Made by a program: the position numbers and the translations under genes. Below the pieces are notes generated by a model, which worked only from the letters and a program-made list of their open reading frames with translations, had not been told where the DNA came from and made no database searches. Below, one piece after another: positions 16,961 through 25,285 of a stretch of DNA of 64,000 nt. This stretch comes from CALMFG01 sp963674805 (lineage in GTDB: Bacteria > Bacillota > Clostridia > Christensenellales > CALMFG01), in contig CAXXNY010000016.1 of NCBI GenBank assembly GCA_963674805.2, forward strand, positions 737,556-801,555, given 5' to 3'. Each line of letters starts with the position of its first letter. Within the stretch, counting starts at the first letter, position 1.

Positions 16961-18172
16961 ATGTCATCAAAATCCATCGTTCTAAAAGCATTAGAGGAGG
17001 GCAAAGGTGTAGTAAGACTTGCGCCTAACTGGGTACCGCGTTCTTTTTGCCGTCCGGGCAGAAGAATTAAATTGCATCCGGATGACTATTTTAGTCTCGG
17101 ATTAGAGCGAGGCGGGATTGATGAAAGATGGTTTGCATCAACTACCCATGCTGAGAATGGTCCTTTGACACCGGATGATGAGGGGCTGAGCTATATTGTT
17201 GCTTCTGAAAATGGCGAAGAAAAAGCGTTGTTGCTTGAAGCTGTTGAAGAATTTAAAAGCGAAATCATCGGAGATGCGCTTTATAAGAAATATAAACGAT
17301 GGCCGATGTTCTCTAAGTTCTTTGATAATAAAGGACCGCTACCGCACCATATACATCATCGTGATGAGCATGCGAAATTGGTTGGCGAAGCAGGTAAACC
17401 GGAAATGTACTTTTTCCCGGCACAGCTCAATAACTACGGAGCAGAGTTTCCTTTCACTTTCTTCGGATTTAATCCGGACGTTACCAAGCAGCAGGTAAGA
17501 GATGCGCTGGTTGCGTTTTCAAAGGGTGATAATAAAATTACTTCACTATCAAGAGCCTATACGCTGGATGTGGATACGGGCTGGGATGTACCAGCAGGCG
17601 TTCTGCATGCACCGGGCAGCTTATGTACTTATGAACCGCAATTTGCCTCAGATGTTTATGCGATGTATCAATCTGTTTTATACTTTGACCATACCGTACC
17701 TGAGGAATTATTATGGAAGAATTGTCCTGAAGATAAAATTGGTGATTTTGACTATCTTGTCGATGTCATCGATTGGGACTTGAATATTGATCCCGATTTT
17801 GCTAAAAATCGCTCAATGAAACCCAAAGCAGTCAAGGATATGTCAGAAATGCAGGCCGAAGGTTATATTGATGAATGGATTTGCTATAAGTGTAAAGAGG
17901 TATCTGCGAAACGCCTGACCGTTTTACCGGGTAAAACTGTAACCATTAAAGATAGCGCAGCGTACGGCATGCATTTAATCCAAGGCTTTGGATCGTTCGG
18001 TGTTCATGAAGTCTCAACACCAGCCATGATTCGATATGGACAAATGACAAACGATGAGTACTTTGTAACAGAAAAGGTTGCTAAAGAAGGAATCGTCATT
18101 ACAAACAAATCAAATAGTGAACCTTTGGTTATGCTAAAACACTTTGCTGAAAATCCTGATTTAGAAATTTAA
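16961..18172 (+). CDS. Cupin-fold sugar isomerase-like protein
   Basis: This 403-residue protein resembles type I phosphomannose isomerases and related cupin sugar isomerases. A candidate metal site is HHIHHRDEHAKL plus GKPEMYFFP (about 128-152), with a later histidine in DVPAGVLHAPGS (about 205-217). A second beta-barrel region follows (about 300-400). It is the first gene behind the strong LacI-controlled promoter, ahead of the regulator and importer. The cluster has a rhamnulokinase and a class II aldolase but no recognisable rhamnose or fucose isomerase, so this protein could supply the aldose-ketose isomerase step. That role is inference. Good GGAGGG ribosome site 7 bases before the ATG. 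Confidence 0.6.
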   Translation: MSSKSIVLKALEEGKGVVRLAPNWVPRSFCRPGRRIKLHPDDYFSLGLERGGIDERWFASTTHAENGPLTPDDEGLSYIVASENGEEKALLLEAVEEFKSEIIGDALYKKYKRWPMFSKFFDNKGPLPHHIHHRDEHAKLVGEAGKPEMYFFPAQLNNYGAEFPFTFFGFNPDVTKQQVRDALVAFSKGDNKITSLSRAYTLDVDTGWDVPAGVLHAPGSLCTYEPQFASDVYAMYQSVLYFDHTVPEELLWKNCPEDKIGDFDYLVDVIDWDLNIDPDFAKNRSMKPKAVKDMSEMQAEGYIDEWICYKCKEVSAKRLTVLPGKTVTIKDSAAYGMHLIQGFGSFGVHEVSTPAMIRYGQMTNDEYFVTEKVAKEGIVITNKSNSEPLVMLKHFAENPDLEI

Positions 18173-18210
18173 CGGGAAAGAATTCAATTAGCTAAAGCCA
18201 AAAACTACCG

Positions 18211-18247
18211 TTAATCGATTTACTACAATATGATTCTATGGTATAAT
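18211..18247 (+). promoter_or_regulatory. Regulator promoter with operator O4
   Basis: Operator O4, TTAATCGATTTA (18211-18222), overlaps a -35-like TTTACT (18219-18224), followed after 17 bases by TATAAT (18242-18247). The layout predicts autorepression of the LacI-family gene and its downstream importer. Confidence 0.7.
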
Positions 18248-18290
18248 ACTTCAAAAAAAATTGGTTAGATGGACGAAATTATATACCTGT

Positions 18291-18302
18291 TTAATCGATT
18301 TA
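18291..18302 (+). promoter_or_regulatory. LacI-type operator O5
   Basis: TTAATCGATTTA is identical to O4 and lies 80 bases downstream of it, just before the ribosome site of the regulator. The O4-O5 spacing nearly equals the O2-O3 spacing (81). Confidence 0.7.
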
Positions 18303-18317
18303 CAGAAAAGGAGTGTT

Positions 18318-19373
18318 ATGCTCATGAGAATGAAAGATGTAGCGAAAATCGCTGGAGTATCAGTTGCAACCGTATCTAATGTTCTCTCAGGAAAAAAGAA
18401 GGTTAGTGAAGAACTGAAAAAGAGAGTTATGGGTGTAATTGAAGAGGTTGACTACAAAGTTGACCTTGTAGCCAGAGGTTTAAAATCCAGACAATCCTTC
18501 AATATTGGTATAGTAATGCCGGAAATTACAAAACTGTTTTTTCCGGACTTACTCACCGGTATAGAAGACGCAGCAAAAGAACATGGATACACTTTAACGT
18601 ACTACAGCTCACGATATGACTTTGAAACAGAAAAACAATACGTTAATCAATTAAGATCCGGATGGTCGGATGGTCTTCTTATTGACTCGTGCTGCCCGAA
18701 TGACCAGCAACAGGCGTGGGCAAGAGAGTTAAGCGAGATGGCAAACGGAAAGATGCGGATGCCGGTTGTGTGTGTTGATCGTAGCTTGGGGGAGAAGTAT
18801 CTATCAAGCGTATGTGTTGACAATGAAAAAATCGCACACGATGCAACAGCGCGGCTGACTAAAATGGGAAGAAAGCGTATTATCCATGTAGCCGCACCGC
18901 TTAATTTGTCGTTAGGTGCACTCAGATTTAAAGGTTATAAAAGGGCACTCAAGGAAGCGGGCATTCCGTACAACGAGAAGTATCTATTAAAGGGTGATTA
19001 TAACTCCGGGATGTCATATTCGCTCATGAAAGAAGCCTTGGCAAACAACTTATCTTTTGATGCGCTGTTTGCGGCAAACGACCAGTCAGCGATTGGGGCA
19101 CTGAAAGCTCTGAACGAAGCAGGGATAAAGGTGCCGGATCAGGTTGCGATTATTGGCTTTGATAACTGCTTCCCGGGAACTTTGGTTGAACCGTCCATCA
19201 GCACATACAACGTACCGAAATATAAGATGGGATATAAAGCTTTTGAGCTGTTGCTCGCAAGGATGAAAGACTTTGAAGCGCCAATAAAGAATATTGTGCT
19301 TGAAGCGAATTTCATTGAGCGTAAATCCACAAACATTAGATCAGCCGGAGGTTGGGACTTGACCAGATGGTAG
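18318..19373 (+). CDS. LacI-family transcriptional regulator
   Basis: The 351-residue protein has a LacI HTH at its start (MKDVAKIAGVSVATVSNVLS) and hinge helix VARGLKSRQ, then a periplasmic-binding-protein-like sensor domain (about 65-335). The start at 18318 has AAGGAG 4 bases upstream; a longer frame from 18261 would place operator O5 inside the coding region. Five palindromic sites of the TTAATCGATTAA type lie at both promoters here. I infer a repressor of the catabolic cluster and of itself, released by a sugar or sugar phosphate. The importer genes follow 39 bases downstream. Confidence 0.93.
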   Translation: MLMRMKDVAKIAGVSVATVSNVLSGKKKVSEELKKRVMGVIEEVDYKVDLVARGLKSRQSFNIGIVMPEITKLFFPDLLTGIEDAAKEHGYTLTYYSSRYDFETEKQYVNQLRSGWSDGLLIDSCCPNDQQQAWARELSEMANGKMRMPVVCVDRSLGEKYLSSVCVDNEKIAHDATARLTKMGRKRIIHVAAPLNLSLGALRFKGYKRALKEAGIPYNEKYLLKGDYNSGMSYSLMKEALANNLSFDALFAANDQSAIGALKALNEAGIKVPDQVAIIGFDNCFPGTLVEPSISTYNVPKYKMGYKAFELLLARMKDFEAPIKNIVLEANFIERKSTNIRSAGGWDLTRW

Positions 19374-19412
19374 AAATATAAGTGAATTGAAACAATAGAG
19401 GTGAAACGGTAT

Positions 19413-20915
19413 ATGAGTGAAAAATATTTATTAGAAATGAATGATATAGATGTTTCTTTTCCAGGAGTGCAGGCGCTTAAAGGCGCAAAGATAGCTGTTA
19501 AATACGGTGAAGTGCACGCGCTAATGGGCGAAAACGGCGCAGGGAAATCAACATTGATGAAAGCGTTAATAGGGGTCAATGCGCTGGATCATGGTGAAAT
19601 TATCTTTGACGGCAGACACATTGAGGGAATGAATACCCGCGAAGTTTTAAACATTGGTATTAGTATGATCCATCAAGAGCTAAGCCCTGTATATGAGATG
19701 ACGGTTGCTGATAATATCTTTCTTGGCAGAGAACCGGTTTATAAGGGCACGCGTCTTGTGAATGTCAAAGAGGCAAATAAGAGAACTTTAGCGCTTTTAA
19801 AAGAATACGAAATGGACAAATACATCAAGCCTGAAATGAAGATGAATCAGCTGAGTGTTGCCCATATACAAATGATAGAGATAATTAAAGCGGTTTCGTA
19901 TGACTCAAAGTTAATTATTATGGATGAGCCAACATCGGCGCTTTCGGGTGAAGAAGTTAAAATTCTCTTCAGAACCGTTAACCTGCTCAAGAAAAAGGGT
20001 GTAAGCGTAATCTATATTACACACAGGATGGAAGAAGTTCTTGAAATTTGTGACCTTGCGACGGTGCTGCGTGATGGTGCTTATATCGGAACACGTGTTA
20101 TGGAAGAAATCACCATTAATGAGCTGATTAAAATGATGGTCGGGCGTGAATTGTCAGATATCTTCCCGAAATACGAGGTTGAGCAAGGTGAAGAAGTATT
20201 TGAAATTAAGGGACTGAGCAGCAATGGTTTATTTGATGATATCAGCTTCAGTGTAAAACGAGGTGAAATACTCGGGATTGCCGGCCTTGTGGGAGCAGGG
20301 CGCAGTGAGATAGTCAGGGCGATTTTTGGGTTCGACTCGCTGGATTCCGGCGAAATCATATTGGAAGGCAAAAAACTCAATATTGACCATCCTGCGGATG
20401 CGATTAAAGCCGGGATTGCACTTGTCTCCGAAGATAGAAAAGATTTGGGCCTTGTGCTATGCCGACCAATCAAAGAAAACATCTCACTTCCCAATTTAAA
20501 AAAGGTTGTGAAAAACGGATTAATTAACCGTCAAAAAGAAACCAAAATGGGCACAGAGATTGCTGAACAGCTTAAACTTAAAATGAGTGGTTTAGATCAA
20601 CTGACGAACAATCTCTCCGGCGGGAACCAGCAGAAAGTCGTTTTGGCTAAGTGGCTGCTTAAAAATCCCAAAGTCTTGATTTTAGATGAGCCAACGCGCG
20701 GGATTGATGTCGGGGCAAAAGCCGAAATCCATAAAATGATTTGTGACCTTGCAAATACAGGTATGGCAATCATCATGATTTCCTCCGAAATGCCGGAAGT
20801 TATGGGGATGAGTGACCGGATTATCGTCATTGGCGATGGAAAAGTGAATGGTGAATTCTTGATTAAGGATACCGATCAAGAACAAATTTTGAAGTGTGCA
20901 TTAGGAGGGAATTAG
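19413..20915 (+). CDS. Ribose/galactose-type sugar ABC ATPase (two NBDs)
   Basis: The 500-residue protein contains two fused ATPase domains, as in RbsA and MglA. Domain 1 has GENGAGKST and a degenerate signature LSVAHIQM; domain 2 has the variant P-loop GLVGAGRSE and the full signature LSGGNQQKV. This asymmetry is normal for the family. The start at 19413 has GAGGTGA 8 bases upstream; a GTG at 19401 is less likely. It works with the permease at 20919 and the binding protein at 21938 to import a monosaccharide. Confidence 0.96.
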   Translation: MSEKYLLEMNDIDVSFPGVQALKGAKIAVKYGEVHALMGENGAGKSTLMKALIGVNALDHGEIIFDGRHIEGMNTREVLNIGISMIHQELSPVYEMTVADNIFLGREPVYKGTRLVNVKEANKRTLALLKEYEMDKYIKPEMKMNQLSVAHIQMIEIIKAVSYDSKLIIMDEPTSALSGEEVKILFRTVNLLKKKGVSVIYITHRMEEVLEICDLATVLRDGAYIGTRVMEEITINELIKMMVGRELSDIFPKYEVEQGEEVFEIKGLSSNGLFDDISFSVKRGEILGIAGLVGAGRSEIVRAIFGFDSLDSGEIILEGKKLNIDHPADAIKAGIALVSEDRKDLGLVLCRPIKENISLPNLKKVVKNGLINRQKETKMGTEIAEQLKLKMSGLDQLTNNLSGGNQQKVVLAKWLLKNPKVLILDEPTRGIDVGAKAEIHKMICDLANTGMAIIMISSEMPEVMGMSDRIIVIGDGKVNGEFLIKDTDQEQILKCALGGN

Positions 20916-20918
20916 AAT

Positions 20919-21893
20919 ATGTTTAATATAGTTAAGTCGGATGGATCGGGCAGAAAAAAGGTTTCGGAAATATTAAAGAAATTCGGACTGTTGTTTGTTG
21001 TTTTGCTAATCATGGCAATCATGTCGATTGTTTCACCGGTATTCTTAACCAGTACAAATTTATTGAATGTTTTAAGGCAAGTTTCAATATACGGTATTAT
21101 GGCAACAGGGATGACGTTTGTCATTATGCTGGGCGGGATTGACCTTTCTGTAGGCTCAATTATCGCAGTATCCGGGGTTATCAGCGGAAGCATTATTGTT
21201 GCTGACCCGAATGCAGTTTTCTTTGCAATCATAGCTGCTGTGGCAGTCTCGGCAGCGTTTGGTCTTTTCAACGGGTTCTTTGTTGCACAATTTAGAATGC
21301 CCGCATTCGTTGCGACACTTGCAACGATGACGATTGCGCGTGGATTCTCGCTGGTATATGCAAATGGCAGACCCTATATCCTGACCTCGGAGCCGTTTAA
21401 GGTCATTGGACAAGGATATGTTTTAGGAATTCCGATTCCGGTTATCATCTTGCTTGTCATTGTTATCTTGATGTATGTTCTTCTTCATAAAACAACATTT
21501 GGGAGATATACCTATGCGATAGGCGGAAACGAAAACGCAGCAGTGATGTCCGGGGTTAAAGTCAAACGCGTTAAATTGATTGTCCATACCCTTAACAGCG
21601 CGCTAGCAGGGGTTGCGGGTGTCATACTTGCATCCCGAATTAACTCGGGTCAGCCTGCGGTTGGCGTCTCATATGAAATGGACGTTATAGCCGGGGTTGT
21701 TATCGGCGGAACCAGCTTGGCTGGTGGATCAGGCACAATGCTGGGGACAGTGCTGGGTATTGTAATCATAGGATTATTAAAGAATTCTCTGACATTGTTG
21801 AATGTTTCCTCTTATTGGCAGCAGATTGTACAAGGCGTGATTATTCTGTCGGCTGTGCTGCTTGATATTCTGACAAAAAAAAGTAAGAAATGA
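20919..21893 (+). CDS. Sugar ABC transporter permease (RbsC-type)
   Basis: The 324-residue protein has about nine membrane helices and the family signatures GMTFVIMLGGIDLSVGSI (about 65-82) and GGTSLAGGSGTMLGT (about 265-279). It follows the ATPase stop by 3 bases with an AGGAGGG site in the ATPase end. A single permease gene implies a homodimer, unlike the second sugar importer at 43913-45818, which has two. Confidence 0.95.
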   Translation: MFNIVKSDGSGRKKVSEILKKFGLLFVVLLIMAIMSIVSPVFLTSTNLLNVLRQVSIYGIMATGMTFVIMLGGIDLSVGSIIAVSGVISGSIIVADPNAVFFAIIAAVAVSAAFGLFNGFFVAQFRMPAFVATLATMTIARGFSLVYANGRPYILTSEPFKVIGQGYVLGIPIPVIILLVIVILMYVLLHKTTFGRYTYAIGGNENAAVMSGVKVKRVKLIVHTLNSALAGVAGVILASRINSGQPAVGVSYEMDVIAGVVIGGTSLAGGSGTMLGTVLGIVIIGLLKNSLTLLNVSSYWQQIVQGVIILSAVLLDILTKKSKK

Positions 21894-21937
21894 GTTTGCC
21901 CTTAACAAGGCAATAAATATAAGATGGAGGAAAAAAA

Positions 21938-22939
21938 ATGAAAAAAATTCTTGTTGTTGCGGTGTGCATGGTCTTAGTTGTGACTATGTTTGCAGCATGC
22001 GGTGCGGCAAAAGAGACAGAAGTTCCGGCGGCCGCTGAAGAACAAAGTGACATGGAAGTTGCAGAAGAACCGGCAGCAGAAGTTTACACAATCGGCGTTT
22101 TGATGAAAGACACATCAGACCAGTTTGTGAAAAACATTGCGGATGCGATTCAGGCAAGAGCTGACGAGCTTCCGGAAGTTGAACTCCTAATGCAGGATGC
22201 TGGCGGGGATATCAGCAAGCAGTTGGCACAATGTGAAACCATGGTTACACAGGGTGTTGATGCGATTATCCTGAATGCACAGGATTCAGAAGGTTTAGGC
22301 GCAGCGGTAGATCTCTGTAACGAAGCAGGCATTCCAATTATTGAATGTAATACATTGACAACAAACACTAACTATGACACATATGTTGGCTCCAATGACG
22401 TTGATGCTGGTGAAATACAGGGAACCTATATCAATGATTTATTAGGCGGCGAAGGCAGTATTTGTATTATGTATGGACCTATCGGCCAGTCACCGCAGAT
22501 TTATCGTAAAGAAGGCTATGACAACACGATTCTTAAATCCGCTGGCATCACAGTGCTTGCAGACCAGACAGCAAACTGGAAGAGAGACGAAGCGTTGGCA
22601 TTAGCTGAAAGTTGGATTCTGAACTACCCTGAATTAGACGCTATTCTGTGTCAGAATGACGATATGGCTATGGGCGCACTGCAGGCAGTAGAAGCAGCAG
22701 GCAAATTGGATCAGATCAGTGTTTCAGGTATCGATGCGATTCCGGATGCGTTGCAGGCAGTTAAAGACGGTAAGTTATCTTGCACAGTCTTCCAGGATTC
22801 CAAAGGCCAAGGCGCACAGTCTGTTGACGTTGCGTTGGCATGGGCAAAGGGTGAAGCACAACCTAAAGAAGTTATGATTCCTTTCCAACTGGTTACATCA
22901 GACAAAGTTGATGAATTCATGGGATTAAACGATCAATAA
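21938..22939 (+). CDS. Sugar-binding lipoprotein (RbsB-type)
   Basis: The 333-residue protein has a lipoprotein signal (lipobox AACG, about Cys21), an Ala/Glu-rich linker, and a periplasmic-binding-protein type 1 domain (about 48-325). Family motifs include QGVDAIILNAQDSEGL, GIPIIECN and CQNDDMAMGALQAVEAAGK. It would deliver the sugar to the importer. The gene is followed by a hairpin that may protect this part of the transcript. The sugar is not deducible, but the next gene encodes a rhamnose mutarotase-like protein. Confidence 0.95.
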   Translation: MKKILVVAVCMVLVVTMFAACGAAKETEVPAAAEEQSDMEVAEEPAAEVYTIGVLMKDTSDQFVKNIADAIQARADELPEVELLMQDAGGDISKQLAQCETMVTQGVDAIILNAQDSEGLGAAVDLCNEAGIPIIECNTLTTNTNYDTYVGSNDVDAGEIQGTYINDLLGGEGSICIMYGPIGQSPQIYRKEGYDNTILKSAGITVLADQTANWKRDEALALAESWILNYPELDAILCQNDDMAMGALQAVEAAGKLDQISVSGIDAIPDALQAVKDGKLSCTVFQDSKGQGAQSVDVALAWAKGEAQPKEVMIPFQLVTSDKVDEFMGLNDQ

Positions 22940-22960
22940 TTTCTTTCACACTTCAAAGTG

Positions 22961-22993
22961 GATGCTGCCGTTCTATTTTAGGGCGGCAGTATC
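22961..22993 (+). terminator. Intercistronic hairpin after the binding-protein gene
   Basis: GATGCTGCCG (22961-22970) pairs with CGGCAGTATC (22984-22993), a 10-bp stem with one G-T pair and a 13-base loop. The following bases are only partly T-rich, so partial termination or stabilisation of the binding-protein mRNA is more likely than full termination. Confidence 0.6.
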
Positions 22994-23021
22994 TTTATAC
23001 AAACATTTTATGGAGGCACTT

Positions 23022-23363
23022 ATGAATCAGGACATCAGAAGGTTCGGACGGGTTTTAAAGTTAAAGCCAGAGTATGAAAAAGAATATTGTGATTATCACG
23101 CAAAAGTATGGCCGGACGTATTAAAAGCGATGGACGTGTGCGGCATTACGAATTACAGTATTTTTTTGCATAACGGATTCTTGTTTGCATATATGGAGAT
23201 GAGAAAAGATAAGTCGCTTGATACGCTCAGCAAGGAATGGTTCACATTTGACGCATGCGTTGAGTGGGAAGAAGTGATGAATAAGATGCAGGAGAAAGCT
23301 CCCGGTGCAAGAGAAGATGAATGGTGGGCGGAAATGGATGAGATTTTCCATTTCGAAATATAA
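23022..23363 (+). CDS. rhaM: L-rhamnose mutarotase family protein (first)
   Basis: This 113-residue protein is a dimeric alpha+beta barrel of the RhaM family, which interconverts sugar anomers. Family features are RRFGRVLKLKPEYEKEYCDYHAKVWP, ITNYSIFLHNGFLFAYME and the terminal EDEWWAEMDEIFH (given as landmarks, about 4-30, 41-58 and 97-109). The start at 23022 has GGAGG 6 bases upstream; a longer frame begins inside the preceding hairpin. It supports a 6-deoxysugar such as L-rhamnose or a similar sugar as the substrate of the cluster. A paralogue is at 47178. Confidence 0.92.
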   Translation: MNQDIRRFGRVLKLKPEYEKEYCDYHAKVWPDVLKAMDVCGITNYSIFLHNGFLFAYMEMRKDKSLDTLSKEWFTFDACVEWEEVMNKMQEKAPGAREDEWWAEMDEIFHFEI

Positions 23364-23378
23364 AGCGAGGTAAGGGAT

Positions 23379-24386
23379 ATGAACAAAGAAGAGAAGAGCA
23401 AATTATTTCAGTATGTTGGAGATGTCAGCCAGGTTTTTTATGCCAAAAGCTACCGGTTTGAGGGAGGAAAAGCAGATGGTATGCATGCTGTGGATGTCAG
23501 CAACGGTACAGGCCTGTTGTTTACCGTTTATTTAGATCGTGCGATGGATATCGGGCATCTTTCGTTTAAAGGCTATAACGCCAGCTTTATCAGCAAGTGC
23601 GGGGTAACAAGCGCCAAGAACTTTGATGATAAAGGACTTGGGTGGCTAAAAACATTCACAGCAGGGTTTTTAACCACTTGCGGATTAACTCAGGTGGGGT
23701 CGCCGTGTAAAAGCGATGGAGAAGAGTTAGGGCTGCATGGTGTGATTACATCGATCCCTGCAGAAGACGTTTGTATCGATATAGACCTTGAAAGAAGTAC
23801 GCCTGAAATCACAATAAAAGGCAGAATGCGTCAGGGTATTATTTTTGGTGAAAACCTTTGGTTAAACCGTGAGATAAAAGTCAAATATGGGGTAAATCAG
23901 ATTTATATTAATGATTTTGTCGAGAACAGAGGCGCTTTAGAACGCCCCTATATGATGCTTTATCATTTTAACATAGGCTATCCACTGCTTGATGAGAATG
24001 TCAAACTGATGACCAGCGCCGGGTACGTGAGACCGCGAGATGAAGAAGCTAAGTCTGGTGAAGCAATGCGGGAAAACAGTGAAAAGCCGATACCGGGATA
24101 TCAGGAACAAGTCTTCTATTATAAAAGCAAGGCTGTTGATGACAAAGGTTCGTTTGCCGGACTTTATAACGAGAAGCTGGGCTTTGGCATAAAAATATGG
24201 AGCAGGCCGGAGCAGCTGCCCAATCTTATCCAATGGAAGAACATGGGCTATGGCGACTACGTCATGGGGCTGGAACCAGGGAACTGCTTCCCTGAAGGCA
24301 GAGAGGAACAAAAGGAATATGGGCTGGAAACGTTGAAGCCAATGGAGAGCGCGACCCAGAACCTTGTTATTGAAATATTTGAATAG
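23379..24386 (+). CDS. DUF4432 family aldose epimerase-like protein
   Basis: The 335-residue protein matches the galactose mutarotase-like beta-sandwich family DUF4432. Landmarks are FTVYLDRAMDIGHLSFKG (about 49-66), GFLTTCGLTQVGSP (about 95-108), GLHGVITSIPAEDV and the C-terminal GLEPGNCFPEGR. The family is common in deoxysugar and sugar-acid loci, where it is thought to act as a sugar epimerase or mutarotase. It follows rhaM by 15 bases. No signal peptide, so cytoplasmic. The exact substrate is unknown. Confidence 0.85.
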   Translation: MNKEEKSKLFQYVGDVSQVFYAKSYRFEGGKADGMHAVDVSNGTGLLFTVYLDRAMDIGHLSFKGYNASFISKCGVTSAKNFDDKGLGWLKTFTAGFLTTCGLTQVGSPCKSDGEELGLHGVITSIPAEDVCIDIDLERSTPEITIKGRMRQGIIFGENLWLNREIKVKYGVNQIYINDFVENRGALERPYMMLYHFNIGYPLLDENVKLMTSAGYVRPRDEEAKSGEAMRENSEKPIPGYQEQVFYYKSKAVDDKGSFAGLYNEKLGFGIKIWSRPEQLPNLIQWKNMGYGDYVMGLEPGNCFPEGREEQKEYGLETLKPMESATQNLVIEIFE

Positions 24387-24407
24387 GCAGGCGGAGAAAG
24401 ATAACTG

Positions 24408-25277
24408 ATGCTGGGCAGACATATATTAGGTCTTTATGAAAAAGCATTACCCAAGCGTATGCCGTGGGATATGCGGCTGAAGACGGCAAAGGATATTGGA
24501 TACGATTTTATAGAAATCTCAATTGATGAAGATGATGATCGTCTGGCGCGGCTGGACTGGTCAGCCGATCAAAAAAAACAGCTGCTGAACGCAATCGTTA
24601 ATTCGGGAATGCCAATTCGGTCAATGTGCCTTTCGGGGCACAGAAGATTCCCTTTTGGCAGTCAAGATAAGAACACCAGAGAAAAAGCATATGAAATCAT
24701 GCAAAAGGCAATTGAGTTTGCTGATTTCATGGGAATACGTATTATTCAGCTTGCAGGATATGATGTGTATTACGAGCCATCAACCGAGCAAAGCCGTCAG
24801 GTATTTTTAGACGGATTAAAGTGGTCCTGTGAAGCAGCGGCAAAATACGGTGTAATGCTCGGAATGGAAATTATGGATACACCCTTTTTAAATTCCATCA
24901 CAAAAAACCTTTGGTATAAACAGCAGCTAAAAAGCCCCTGGTATGCAACGTACCCCGATATAGGGAATCTGACTGCGTGGGGCAATGACGTAGCGGATGA
25001 GCTGGCAAAGGGAATTGAAAGCATTGTCGCCGTCCACCTGAAAGAAACCAAAAAAGTTACGGATGAATTTGACGGCCGGTTTAAAGGGGTGCCGTTTGGA
25101 GAAGGTTGTGTCGATTTTTGCGGCGCATTCAAGATTTTAGAAAGTCTCAATTTTACCGGACCCTATTTGATGGAAATGTGGACAAGCCCGAATCAGGATG
25201 ACGTCAGAGCCATCAAAAACGCAAAAGCTTTTATTGAGAAAGAATATAATAAAGCAATGGATTCAATAAAAAAGTGA
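24408..25277 (+). CDS. L-ribulose/L-xylulose-5-phosphate 3-epimerase (UlaE-like)
   Basis: The 289-residue TIM-barrel protein matches the UlaE/SgbU 3-epimerases: opening GLYEKALPKRMPWDMRL, metal-binding acid residues in FIEISIDE, GMEIMDTPF and a late YLMEMW, with a His in VAVHLKET. These enzymes turn L-xylulose 5-phosphate into L-ribulose 5-phosphate. The next gene is a LyxK-like kinase, the same pairing as in the E. coli L-lyxose/L-xylulose route. The stop codon lies 8 bases before that kinase start, so the two are tightly coupled. Confidence 0.9.
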   Translation: MLGRHILGLYEKALPKRMPWDMRLKTAKDIGYDFIEISIDEDDDRLARLDWSADQKKQLLNAIVNSGMPIRSMCLSGHRRFPFGSQDKNTREKAYEIMQKAIEFADFMGIRIIQLAGYDVYYEPSTEQSRQVFLDGLKWSCEAAAKYGVMLGMEIMDTPFLNSITKNLWYKQQLKSPWYATYPDIGNLTAWGNDVADELAKGIESIVAVHLKETKKVTDEFDGRFKGVPFGEGCVDFCGAFKILESLNFTGPYLMEMWTSPNQDDVRAIKNAKAFIEKEYNKAMDSIKK

Positions 25278-25285
25278 GGCAAAGC

